DNA from: Flavobacteriaceae bacterium UBA4439
GTDB taxonomy: Bacteria; Bacteroidota; Bacteroidia; Flavobacteriales; Flavobacteriaceae
Assembly (NCBI GenBank): GCA_002390455.1
Contig: DGPN01000002.1
Span: 19,181 to 83,180, forward strand
Direction of reading: 5' to 3'
Length of the DNA: 64,000 nt
In this document: positions 38,045 through 45,513 of the stretch, one piece after another
How positions within the stretch are numbered: position 1 is the first letter of the stretch
Layout: the number at the start of each line of letters is the position of its first letter
The notes under the pieces: model-generated
Seen by the model: only the letters and a program-made list of their open reading frames with translations
What the model was told of the DNA's origin: nothing
The model's database searches: none
Made by a program: the position numbers and the translations under genes

Positions 38045-38382
38045 TTAATATTTCGAGTTTATTTTCTTCTAAATATTGAAATATCAAAAGAATCTATCCA
38101 AGTAATTAAAGATATTATTACTTTAAAAACGGATATTGAAACTAAACGATTTCCTACATTAGGAAGCAAAGTAGAAAAAGCACAATTATTATTAAATCAA
38201 CTATTCCAAGTTCCCATTACTGATTCCAAAGAGGTCTCAGAGTTTTACAGATTTCTCCTTCAACAGCCAACAGACTCATTAAAGATTTAATTGAACTCAA
38301 CATCTTATTTGAACTTACTGGATATAAGCGAAATAGAAAATATATGTTCCGAGAATATTTCATAATTTTCACAGAGAGCTAG
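38037..38382 (+). pseudogene. Fic-family protein, C-terminal remnant with frameshifts
   Basis: The frame from 38072 reads EISKESIQVIKDIITLKTDIETKRFPTLGSKVEKA then QLLLNQLFQVPITDSKEVSEF. At about 38245 the match jumps one frame and goes on as QISPSTANRLIKDLIELN then ILFELTGYKRNRKYMFREY, stopping at TAG 38380-38382. This is the C-terminal winged-helix part of Bacteroidota Fic (AMP transferase) proteins, which normally ends SxxTANxLIKDLxELGILxELTGYKRNR. The Fic catalytic domain is absent, and there are stops upstream. So it is a truncated, frameshifted gene, likely non-functional. Confidence 0.85.
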
Positions 38383-38392
38383 AAAAACTAAA

Positions 38393-38451
38393 AACAACAA
38401 GGTGTATAGTGCATACCCTTCAGGACAAGCAACATATACAGACCGTTAGGG
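38393..38451 (+). repeat. attC-like imperfect dyad at the right end of island 1
   Basis: AAC at 38393-38395 (repeated at 38396) and GTT at 38445-38447 in ACCGTTAGG. Left arm GGTGTATAGTGCATACCC pairs imperfectly with the right arm GGACAAGCAACATATACAG, around a TTCA loop. It lies 10 bp after the Fic remnant stop and 100 bp before trmD. Its left arm shares TATAGTGCAT with the dyad at 43328. Confidence 0.6.
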
Positions 38452-38557
38452 GAAATAATATATCTGACATGTGGCCATAATGAATGCTCAGCCTAATTGC
38501 ACATAAAAAACCCATAAAGTTTTGGTAACTTCTTTTTTTATAAAACCTTTGCACCAA

Positions 38558-39241
38558 ATGCAAATCGACATCCTTACTCTTTTTCCGGAACTGCTCAACA
38601 GTCCTTTTGAGGCGTCCATCCTCAAACGTGCCATAGAAGCCCAAAAAGTAGTGGTGAATTTTCACAACCTCCGAGATTACGCCCAAAACAAACAAAAACA
38701 AGTAGACGATTACCCTTTTGGCGGCGGTGCAGGCATGGTGATGCAAATAGAACCCATCGATAGGTGCATACAAAAACTCAAAGCGGAAAGGGATTACGAC
38801 GAGATCATCTACCTTACCCCCGATGGAGATCAACTCAATCAAAGCATCTCCAATGCACTTTCAATCAAAGAAAACATCATTCTACTTTGTGGGCATTACA
38901 AAGGCGTAGATCAACGAGTAAGGGACCACCTGATTACCCGTGAAATTTCGATTGGTGACTTTGTTCTTTCGGGAGGCGAACTGGCGGCAGCGGTCTTGTG
39001 CGACAGCATCATCCGTCTCATTCCTGGCGTCTTGGGCGATGAGTCCTCCGCACTAACAGACAGCTACCAAGACGGACTATTGGCTCCACCCATCTATACC
39101 CGTCCAGCGGAATACAACGGCTGGAAAGTACCAGAAATACTCACATCAGGCAATACCCCCGAGGTGGAAAAATGGAGGGAAAACCAAGCTTTGGAAAAAA
39201 CAAAAAATACAAGACCCGATCTGTTCAACGATCCCAATTGA
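38558..39241 (+). CDS. trmD: tRNA (guanine(37)-N1)-methyltransferase
   Basis: 227 residues from the ATG at 38558, which gives the family start MQIDILTLFPELL; an in-frame upstream start at 38522 would add 12 unrelated residues. DYPFGGGAGMVMQIEPI, LCGHYKGVDQRVRDH and the trefoil-knot motif IGDFVLSGGELAAAVL are all present. It methylates G37 in tRNAs to prevent frameshifting. It is 113 bp upstream of rplS, the usual order. The accessory island lies directly upstream, so its promoter region is partly next to foreign DNA. Confidence 0.96.
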   Translation: MQIDILTLFPELLNSPFEASILKRAIEAQKVVVNFHNLRDYAQNKQKQVDDYPFGGGAGMVMQIEPIDRCIQKLKAERDYDEIIYLTPDGDQLNQSISNALSIKENIILLCGHYKGVDQRVRDHLITREISIGDFVLSGGELAAAVLCDSIIRLIPGVLGDESSALTDSYQDGLLAPPIYTRPAEYNGWKVPEILTSGNTPEVEKWRENQALEKTKNTRPDLFNDPN

Positions 39242-39271
39242 TATTTTTATCCGTTAAACCCAATACGGATG

Positions 39272-39301
39272 TTGTTTAAATCAAAAATAGTCTTAAATTT
39301 G
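39272..39301 (+). promoter_or_regulatory. Promoter of rplS
   Basis: TTG at 39272-39274 and TAAATTTG at 39294-39301 with a 19-bp spacer match the Bacteroidota -33/-7 consensus well. The -7 lies 53 bp before the chosen rplS ATG. It would allow rplS transcription independent of trmD. Confidence 0.7.
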
Positions 39302-39354
39302 CACCCAATAAAATCAGATTCAACCTTAATTGGTATTTGATTAATAGCAATTCA

Positions 39355-39699
39355 ATGGAAGCACTCGTTAATTTTGTTCAAGAAGAATTCATCCAGAAAA
39401 AAGACTTTCCAGAATTTTCTGCTGGGGACACCATCACCGTCTATTATGAAATTCGTGAAGGAGACAAAGTAAGAACCCAGTTCTTTAAAGGAGTGGTCAT
39501 CCAGATCAAAGGTCAAGGACTTTCCAAGTCATTTACCATTCGTAAAATGTCTGGAACCGTTGGAGTGGAGAGAATTTTCCCCATCAATTTACCGACCATC
39601 CAAAAAATTGAAATTAACAAAAAAGGAAAAGTCAGACGCTCAAGGATATATTACTTCAAACAATTGCGAGGTAAAAAAGCCCGAATCAAAGAGCAATAA
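39355..39699 (+). CDS. rplS: 50S ribosomal protein L19
   Basis: 114 residues from the ATG at 39355 (MEALVNFVQEEFIQKKDFPEF), the usual L19 N-terminus; an upstream ATG at 39337 would add six residues. GDTITVYYEIREGDKVRTQFFKGVVIQ and FTIRKMSGTVGVERIFPINLP are diagnostic. It sits at the 30S-50S interface. Terminator follows. Confidence 0.96.
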   Translation: MEALVNFVQEEFIQKKDFPEFSAGDTITVYYEIREGDKVRTQFFKGVVIQIKGQGLSKSFTIRKMSGTVGVERIFPINLPTIQKIEINKKGKVRRSRIYYFKQLRGKKARIKEQ

Positions 39700-39706
39700 A
39701 ATAATC

Positions 39707-39730
39707 AAACCGCTTTAGAGCGGTTTTTTT
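39707..39730 (+). terminator. Rho-independent terminator after rplS
   Basis: An 8-bp stem AAACCGCT / AGCGGTTT with a TTAG loop and T tract, 8 bp after the stop of rplS. Confidence 0.92.
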
Positions 39731-39777
39731 GTGTGACAAAATCACAAAACAGTATTCATACTCTGCTGATCCTTCAT

Positions 39778-39785
39778 TATATTTG
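39778..39785 (+). promoter_or_regulatory. -7 element upstream of icd
   Basis: TATATTTG, a perfect TAnnTTTG, 23 bp before the icd ATG. No clear -33 element. Confidence 0.55.
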
Positions 39786-39807
39786 TGCAACCTTAATTGA
39801 AATTTAA

Positions 39808-41034
39808 ATGTCTAAAATTGTTGTCGAGAACCCCGTCGTAGAAATTGATGGTGACGAAATGACCAGAATCATTTGGAAATTTATCAAAGAACAATTAATA
39901 CTTCCTTATCTAGATGTCGAACTTCTTTACTACGACCTAAGTATGGATTCCAGAGATGCTACAGAGGATCAAATTACCATTGATGCTGCAGAAGCCATCA
40001 ATAAGCATAAAGTAGGAATCAAATGTGCTACCATTACGCCCGATGAGGATCGTGTTGTGGAGTTTGGACTCAAAAAAATGTACCGCTCTCCCAACGGAAC
40101 CATCCGTAATATTATTGGTGGTACTGTATTCCGCGAGCCCATCATCTTAAAAAACGTTCCCCGTTACGTTCAAGGATGGACCAAACCTATATGTATCGGA
40201 AGGCACGCTTTTGGCGATCAGTACAAAGCCACCGATACGGTGATTACTGGAAAGGGTAAACTCACCATGACCTTTACGCCAGAGGACGGCAGTGAACCTA
40301 CTTCTTGGGAGGTTTATAATTTCCAAGAAAAAGGTGTTGCAATGAGCATGTACAATATTGAATCTTCTATTTTTGGATTTGCAAGATCTTGTATGAACAG
40401 AGCTCTTGATAAAGGTTGGCCGCTTTACTTTTCTACCAAAAACACCATCATGAAAGCTTATGACGGTCGTTTTAAAGATATTTTTCAGGAAGTATTTGAG
40501 AACGAATTCAAAGATAAATTTAAAGCCGCTGGCATCACTTATGAGCACCGCTTGATCGATGATATGGTCGCTGCTGCTATGAAATGGAACGGTGGATTTG
40601 TCTGGGCTTGTAAAAATTACGACGGAGACGTTCAGTCCGATACCGTCGCTCAAGGTTTTGGTTCCTTAGGACTAATGACCTCTACACTAGTTACCCCCGA
40701 CGGGGAAATCATGGAAGCAGAGGCAGCCCACGGTACTGTGACAAGACACTATAGACAGCACCAACAAGGGAAAGAAACCTCTACCAACCCCATGGCCTCT
40801 ATATTTGCTTGGACAAGAGGACTGGCACACCGAGGTAAATTGGACAGCAACCAACCTCTGATCGATTTTTGTCAAACCTTAGAAGCGGTTTGTATTGAAA
40901 CCATTGAAAGTGGTAAAATGACCAAAGACTTGGCATTACTCATTCACAAGGAAGACTTGAATCCCTCACATTATCTGACTACTCAGAAATTTCTGGATGC
41001 CATCAAAGTTAACTTAGAAGCTAAACTGGGATAA
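39808..41034 (+). CDS. icd: NADP-dependent isocitrate dehydrogenase, eukaryote-like type
   Basis: 408 residues. The substrate loop [17 protein letters not shown] near residues 95-111, the Tyr/Lys catalytic region [18 protein letters not shown], metal-binding [24 protein letters not shown] and the [14 protein letters not shown] cofactor segment are those of homodimeric NADP-IDH related to the eukaryotic enzyme. It decarboxylates isocitrate to 2-oxoglutarate in the TCA cycle and makes NADPH. Monocistronic. The 231-bp spacer before murQ contains one near-match to a DnaA box but no gene. Confidence 0.95.
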   Translation: MSKIVVENPVVEIDGDEMTRIIWKFIKEQLILPYLDVELLYYDLSMDSRDATEDQITIDAAEAINKHKVGIKCATITPDEDRVVEFGLKKMYRSPNGTIRNIIGGTVFREPIILKNVPRYVQGWTKPICIGRHAFGDQYKATDTVITGKGKLTMTFTPEDGSEPTSWEVYNFQEKGVAMSMYNIESSIFGFARSCMNRALDKGWPLYFSTKNTIMKAYDGRFKDIFQEVFENEFKDKFKAAGITYEHRLIDDMVAAAMKWNGGFVWACKNYDGDVQSDTVAQGFGSLGLMTSTLVTPDGEIMEAEAAHGTVTRHYRQHQQGKETSTNPMASIFAWTRGLAHRGKLDSNQPLIDFCQTLEAVCIETIESGKMTKDLALLIHKEDLNPSHYLTTQKFLDAIKVNLEAKLG

Positions 41035-41265
41035 TCACTAAACTTTGCCAGAACTAAAGATTAATGGACTCGTTATAAAAATTTTTGTAACGTTGACCAT
41101 AAAGCCGTAGCCTTGAAATCAAATGAGTTATCCCCAAGAATCCGATTATTTTTTTCGAAAATAGGAACATAATACTGTCATTAATAAGATTTAATTAACG
41201 CTAAATTAACAATTTATTTACATTGGAAGTGGGTATCTCTAAAAAAAAAACCATAACATCGTTTT

Positions 41266-42081
41266 ATGAATTTTGAAAAAATAACGGAAAAAGACTCGCA
41301 TTACGATGCATTAGAGCAAAAATCAGTAAGAGACCTACTGTCTGGTATTCACCAAGAAGACCAAAACGCAGTAGCAGCTGTAGGGAAAGTTTTAACCCTA
41401 GTGGAACAACTGATTCAAAAAGTGGTAGAACAACTTCAAAACGGAGGTCGTCTCTTTTACATCGGTGCTGGAACCAGTGGCCGATTGGGAGTTTTGGACG
41501 CTTCGGAATGCCCTCCAACTTTCGGTACTGAACCTGAAAAAGTCGTCGGTATCGTCGCAGGAGGTGATTTTGCTTTACGGAATTCCGTAGAAGATGCCGA
41601 AGACGATACAAACCAAGCTTGGGAAGATCTGAGTCAACACAATATCAATAAACAAGACATTGTCGTTGGCATTGCAGCCTCTGGAACCACTCCCTATGTA
41701 GTAGAAGGATTGAAAAAATGTCAACAAAATGGGATTCCCACTGGATGCATCACTTGTAATGTGAATGCGCCACTGGCTGCGGTTAGCGATTTTCCGATCG
41801 AGGTAGTGGTAGGTCCTGAATTCCTTACTGGAAGCTCACGAATGAAGGCTGGAACCGCACAAAAATTGATCCTCAATATGATCACCACTGCCACCATGAT
41901 CCAACTAGGACGTGTTAAAGGGAATAAAATGGTGGACATGAAGTTGTCCAATGATAAATTGGTAGGCAGAGCAGAACGAATTGTTATGGGTGAACTTAAT
42001 GTTTCACACAGGGAAGCCCAAGAGCTATTAGAGCAACATAATAATGTTCGTGAGGCAATCAATGCCCATAAAGCGAAATAG
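41266..42081 (+). CDS. murQ: N-acetylmuramic acid 6-phosphate etherase
   Basis: 271 residues. The SIS domain starts GGRLFYIGAGTSGRLGVLDASECPPTFG, with the catalytic Glu in the ASECPPTFG motif. NMITTATMIQLGRVKGNKMVDMK in the C-terminal third is also characteristic. It removes D-lactate from MurNAc-6-P in cell-wall recycling. Normally a DUF6095 gene follows murQ in Flavobacteriaceae; here that gene is 3.7 kb away at 45756, and island 2 lies in between. Confidence 0.96.
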   Translation: MNFEKITEKDSHYDALEQKSVRDLLSGIHQEDQNAVAAVGKVLTLVEQLIQKVVEQLQNGGRLFYIGAGTSGRLGVLDASECPPTFGTEPEKVVGIVAGGDFALRNSVEDAEDDTNQAWEDLSQHNINKQDIVVGIAASGTTPYVVEGLKKCQQNGIPTGCITCNVNAPLAAVSDFPIEVVVGPEFLTGSSRMKAGTAQKLILNMITTATMIQLGRVKGNKMVDMKLSNDKLVGRAERIVMGELNVSHREAQELLEQHNNVREAINAHKAK

Positions 42082-42092
42082 AGTTTATTTAG

Positions 42093-42100
42093 TATATTTG
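42093..42100 (+). promoter_or_regulatory. -7 element upstream of the second integrase-like fragment
   Basis: TATATTTG, a perfect TAnnTTTG, 12 bp after the murQ stop and 34 bp before the short ORF at 42134. It could drive the ORF and the esterase gene translationally linked to it. Confidence 0.5.
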
Positions 42101-42133
42101 GATTGAACCATCCCAAATCTGGTTTACCCCCAA

Positions 42134-42331
42134 ATGAAAAACCTACAAATCATCCCTGATTTTCACAAACAAGAAGCTGTTGTCAAAGTAGCCTTTGCTT
42201 TTGATAACGAGCTAATTCCTTTGGGTAAAGTCCAAAAAGGAGTGCGATGGTGCCAAACCTTTCGGTCTTTTTATTTTCGAAAAAAAGAATTTCAATTGAA
42301 TGTTTTTTATAAAGTTTTAAAAAAATTATGA
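42134..42331 (+). pseudogene. Short ORF resembling a tyrosine-recombinase N-terminal arm domain (copy 2)
   Basis: 65 residues: MKNLQIIPDFHKQEAVVKV, FAFDNELIPLGKVQKGVRWC, then QTFRSFYFRKKEFQLNVFYK. The GVRWCQT...FYF...FQLN pattern matches recombinase arm domains and the ORF at 35235 (about half of the residues in the last 28 aligned positions are identical). It stops after the first helix, with the TGA overlapping the start of the esterase gene as ATGA. So a chimeric junction put the lipoprotein gene immediately behind an integrase leader. Coding status of the fragment is unknown. Confidence 0.62.
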
Positions 42332-43320
42332 TGAATAAGATTTTTAAAAGTTTACTAATTATCGTGTTTTTGATATCATGTGATAAAAAGGATGAAAACA
42401 TTATTACCCCTGAAAAATCTGCACCAACAGTGAAGTTGAATACTACCTATGAAGTAACTATTACCGATGACATCACTTACGCTCAAGGACTTAGTCATGA
42501 TAGTTGGAGCAGTGCCAATACCTCTGTAGTTCCTTTATTTATGGACTCTTATGTTCCAGATAATGATTTGCAAAATCGCCCTTTACTAATGTTAATTCAC
42601 GGTGGTGGATTTTCTGGTGGTTCAAAACAACAGGAAGCATTAGTGGATATGGCAAATTATTACGCTTCTAGAGGCTTTGTCGTTTTTTCAATTGACTACA
42701 GACTTAGAGGCGATATAGGAACAATTCCACAAGAATGGATAGATGCTACAACTAATGTGGATCCTGCAGAACTCGACCAACTTTATGCAATGTACCCTGC
42801 CCACAGAGATGCTAAAGCTGCTTTAAGGTGGATTATAGCTAATGCCGATAATTATAGCATAAATAAAGATTATATCACTGTAGGTGGTGGTTCAGCAGGA
42901 GCAATAACATCTATTGGGCTTGGTGCATCAGAATTAGGTGATTATAAAGATGAGATAAGTTTAAGTGAAGATAATACCCTATCAACAACCAATCTTTCTC
43001 AAAACTATGAAGTACAAACAATTTTAGATTTTTGGGGCTCCAACGTATCAATAGAAATATTGGAGTTAATTTATGGATACCAAAGATTTGACTCAAATGA
43101 CCCTGCATTCTTTATCGCTCATGGCACAGAAGACCCTACCGTACCTTTTAGTAGTGCTGAAAATTTAAAAACGATATGTGAAACAAACGAAATCGATTTT
43201 GTTTATTATCCATTAGAAGGCAGAGGTCATGGCGCCTGGGGTGCTAATGTGAATGGAAAAAGCTTATCAGATTTATCTTTTGATTTTATAGTGGACAACC
43301 AAGATTTGAATGTCGAATAA
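42328..43320 (+). CDS. Alpha/beta-hydrolase (esterase) lipoprotein
   Basis: 330 residues. The N-terminus MMNKIFKSLLIIVFLISCDKKDE is a lipoprotein signal (Cys 18, LISC). The hydrolase domain has the oxyanion HGGGFSGGS near residue 90, nucleophile Ser in GGGSAGAITS, Asp in GTEDPTVPF and His in GRGHGAWG. This is the HSL/carboxylesterase layout, perhaps acting on acetylated carbohydrate or short-chain esters at the cell surface. The first ATG overlaps the stop of the preceding fragment; a second ATG follows at 42331. It is cargo of island 2, and the attC-like site starts 8 bp after its stop. Confidence 0.88.
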   Translation: MMNKIFKSLLIIVFLISCDKKDENIITPEKSAPTVKLNTTYEVTITDDITYAQGLSHDSWSSANTSVVPLFMDSYVPDNDLQNRPLLMLIHGGGFSGGSKQQEALVDMANYYASRGFVVFSIDYRLRGDIGTIPQEWIDATTNVDPAELDQLYAMYPAHRDAKAALRWIIANADNYSINKDYITVGGGSAGAITSIGLGASELGDYKDEISLSEDNTLSTTNLSQNYEVQTILDFWGSNVSIEILELIYGYQRFDSNDPAFFIAHGTEDPTVPFSSAENLKTICETNEIDFVYYPLEGRGHGAWGANVNGKSLSDLSFDFIVDNQDLNVE

Positions 43321-43327
43321 AAACCAC

Positions 43328-43385
43328 CGCCAACAAAAGCTATAGTGCATCCTTCGGGATACGCACCATTGCAAAGCCGTTATCA
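43328..43385 (+). repeat. attC-like imperfect dyad after the esterase gene
   Basis: AAC at 43332-43334 and GTT at 43379-43381 (GCCGTTATC). Inner stem GTGCATCC at 43345-43352, TTCG tetraloop, then GGATACGCAC to 43366 with an AC bulge; outer arms AAAAGCTATA and CATTGCAAAGCC pair more loosely. It starts 8 bp after the esterase stop codon. This is the best formed of the four dyads, and could by itself be mistaken for a terminator, but there is no T tract. Confidence 0.65.
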
Positions 43386-43489
43386 TCCAATAGAAAATTT
43401 AAAAAATCAGCACAAATAAACATTAATAAATATAGTAAACAATATTTATAATCCATTGTTTTTAAAGTAGTTATATAGCTTATTTCGTT

Positions 43490-43519
43490 TTGGTTTTATA
43501 AAATCATTCCCTACATTTA
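43490..43519 (+). promoter_or_regulatory. Promoter-like pair before the third leader fragment
   Basis: TTG (43490-43492) and TACATTTA (43512-43519) are 19 bp apart, as at rplS and 35181. The last base of the -7 differs from consensus. Confidence 0.4.
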
Positions 43520-43543
43520 ACATTCCTAAATCCTACTACTGCC

Positions 43544-43675
43544 ATGAAATACTTATGCCCATTTCCAAGAACCTATTATCAGACAAGATGCTGTAAAACA
43601 AAAGCAATCTATACAGAAGCTTCTGGTCTTTCGATACATAAAAAAGGAAAAACATTAGTTGATTTTTATTCCTAA
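43544..43675 (+). pseudogene. Decayed leader fragment related to the short ORF at 35235 (copy 3)
   Basis: The 43-residue frame begins MKYLCPFPRTYYQ, comparable to MKSLQLLPTTHYQ at 35235, and the bases just upstream also agree (TACTACTGCCATG versus TACTACCATG). After about 45 bases the similarity stops, and the remaining frame does not look like a protein. I read it as a truncated relic of the same leader, marking the start of the third cassette-like unit. Confidence 0.42.
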
Positions 43676-43759
43676 TGGAAATAAATACACCTTAAAGTGA
43701 ATATATACATTAGATAGCAAATATTATAACTGAATATTAAACAATTAAATTATCGTAGA

Positions 43760-44590
43760 ATGAAACAAATCAATATTTTAACAACAGCCCTATTTTTAAT
43801 TTCCACTAATCTTATTTCACAAACTACTGATGTTGTATCGGGATTAAGTGCCCCTCAAGGGTTGCTACTAAATGGGAATGAACTTTATATTGCAGAAACG
43901 TGGGGAGATAAAATTTCTAAAATTGACATTACAGCTACTAAACCAACTGTAACTGATGTTGTAACGGGAGTATCACATCCGAGCCTACTTTTACTAAATG
44001 GAAATGACCTTTATATTGCTGGAAATGGTGAAAATAAAATTTCTAAAATTGACATTACAGATACCACACCAACAGCTACTGATGTTGTAACGGGTTTAAA
44101 TCAGCCTCAAGGAATGGTACTAAATGGAAATGACCTTTATATTGCAGAATCGTGGGGAAATAAAATTTCTAAAATTGACATTACAGATACCACACCAACA
44201 CCTACTAATGTTGTAACGGGTTTAGGGAACCCTCAAGGAATGGTACTAAATGGAAATGACCTTTATATTGCAGAAAGAAATAAAATTTCTAAAATAGACA
44301 TTACAGATACCACACCAACAGCTATTCATGTTGTAACAGCTAGTCATCCAAATTCTATTATTCTAGTCGGAAACGACATTTATATTGCAGAAGAAACTGG
44401 AGACAAAATTTCTAAATTTGATATTACAGACACTACGCCTAGCACTACAGAAGTTGTAACTGGATTAAATTATCCAGCAGGAATTGCAATAAAAAACAAT
44501 ATCATTTACATTTCAGAGCCAAAACTAACTAAAATTGTGAGCGCTCAAATTACACTTTCTTTAAATGAAAATTTGTTTACTAAAAAATAA
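43760..44590 (+). CDS. Secreted six-bladed beta-propeller with near-identical blades, C-terminally truncated
   Basis: 276 residues. A signal peptide (MKQINILTTALFLISTNLISQ) is followed by six units of about 42 residues of the form DVVTGLxxPQGMVLNGNDLYIAE then NKISKIDITDTTPT. This is an NHL/Kelch-like propeller, probably exported. The end, LSLNENLFTKK then stop, is the sequence that normally leads into a type IX secretion (T9SS) C-terminal sorting domain (YPNPxxD), but that domain is missing. So the gene seems truncated at its 3' end. Six bases separate it from the next ORF. Confidence 0.8.
   Translation: MKQINILTTALFLISTNLISQTTDVVSGLSAPQGLLLNGNELYIAETWGDKISKIDITATKPTVTDVVTGVSHPSLLLLNGNDLYIAGNGENKISKIDITDTTPTATDVVTGLNQPQGMVLNGNDLYIAESWGNKISKIDITDTTPTPTNVVTGLGNPQGMVLNGNDLYIAERNKISKIDITDTTPTAIHVVTASHPNSIILVGNDIYIAEETGDKISKFDITDTTPSTTEVVTGLNYPAGIAIKNNIIYISEPKLTKIVSAQITLSLNENLFTKK
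43868..44371 (+). repeat. Tandem 126-bp repeats within the beta-propeller gene
   Basis: The word CTAAATGG begins at 43868, 43994, 44120 and 44246, exactly 126 bp apart. Long stretches around it (GGAAATGACCTTTATATTGC, then AAAATTTCTAAAATTGACAT) are nearly identical between the middle units. Such DNA-level identity implies recent duplication or gene conversion of blades. Confidence 0.88.
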
Positions 44591-44596
44591 GATATT

Positions 44597-45502
44597 ATGA
44601 AACATGTAAATAAACAATTACATGAAAACCCAGGAGATTTTGTCCCAAATGATGGTCATGCAGACTGGGATCCTGAGGATTATGGACCTGATGAAGCAGA
44701 GTTTTTTCATGACCCAGATTTTGAACATGAAGCTGGCGATTTAGCAGGACAAGCTGTAGAAGAGGGTATAAGAGATTTAACAGAAGAAGAAACTCAAGGT
44801 TTCCTAGATTACGTAGAGCCAAGTGTGAGGGAACATTATGTGACTCAAGCCGCAGACCCTAATGAAGATGCTGCACACCCAGGAGAAGGCCCTCAACAAA
44901 ATCGATTGGAAGACGCAAGAGAAATAGTCGCTAGAAGGTCTGCAGGTTTATCTATACAAGAACAACACCTTATTTCACAACGAATGAGTCTTGCTTTGTC
45001 TGTTTTTGGGCATATAGAGGGTAGATTTGACCTGCCAATGGATGTTCTAGACGCAATTATGTATGGGACAGATTTTGTTTATATTAACAATAGAGCTATA
45101 TTAAATGATCATCATATTCCGATAGATTTACCCAAAAAGACTAAGAAAAAGTTGGAAAAGGCAATTAATTACCTTTTGTCAATTTCAGATGAGACATTTT
45201 GGAAAAACATGTCAATTGCCACCAAAAAGATTGGATTAACCCCTTTAGACGGCTGTATATTTATGAATGTAACTATCGGGATTTTTGGATTAAAAGAGCC
45301 TTTCATTTGGGAGTCTGGGAATGATAGATTTCATTATATAATGGAACTTAAAAAAGAAATTCATGAATCTAAACAAGGAGAAAAATTGTATAACTTTTTC
45401 AATAAAATTATAAGTTTCAAATACAAAGGAAAATCTATTCCAAGGTCTGTGGCTGCAACATTAGCTAGAGATGCTTTTTGTTTATTATACACTGAAATAT
45501 AA
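44597..45502 (+). CDS. Protein of unknown function with acidic N-terminal region
   Basis: 301 residues, not recognised. Residues 1-100 are very acidic and rich in Asp, Glu, His and Pro (GDFVPNDGHADWDPEDYGPD). After about residue 110 it becomes a mixed, probably alpha-helical domain (LISQRMSLALSVFGHIEGRF, then FKYKGKSIPRSVAATLARDA). There is no signal peptide. It is translated 6 bp after the propeller gene, so they may be an exported/cytosolic pair. The two-part composition suggests a fusion. I do not assign a function. Confidence 0.7.
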   Translation: MKHVNKQLHENPGDFVPNDGHADWDPEDYGPDEAEFFHDPDFEHEAGDLAGQAVEEGIRDLTEEETQGFLDYVEPSVREHYVTQAADPNEDAAHPGEGPQQNRLEDAREIVARRSAGLSIQEQHLISQRMSLALSVFGHIEGRFDLPMDVLDAIMYGTDFVYINNRAILNDHHIPIDLPKKTKKKLEKAINYLLSISDETFWKNMSIATKKIGLTPLDGCIFMNVTIGIFGLKEPFIWESGNDRFHYIMELKKEIHESKQGEKLYNFFNKIISFKYKGKSIPRSVAATLARDAFCLLYTEI

Positions 45503-45513
45503 AATTAACTATA

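Noticed and set aside
41124..41132. Near DnaA box (TTATCCCCA) between icd and murQ
   Set aside because: One mismatch and only one copy; expected by chance.
43345..43366. Rho-independent terminator of the esterase gene
   Set aside because: A hairpin is present but with no T tract on either side, and it is embedded in a larger AAC/GTT dyad shared with 38393.
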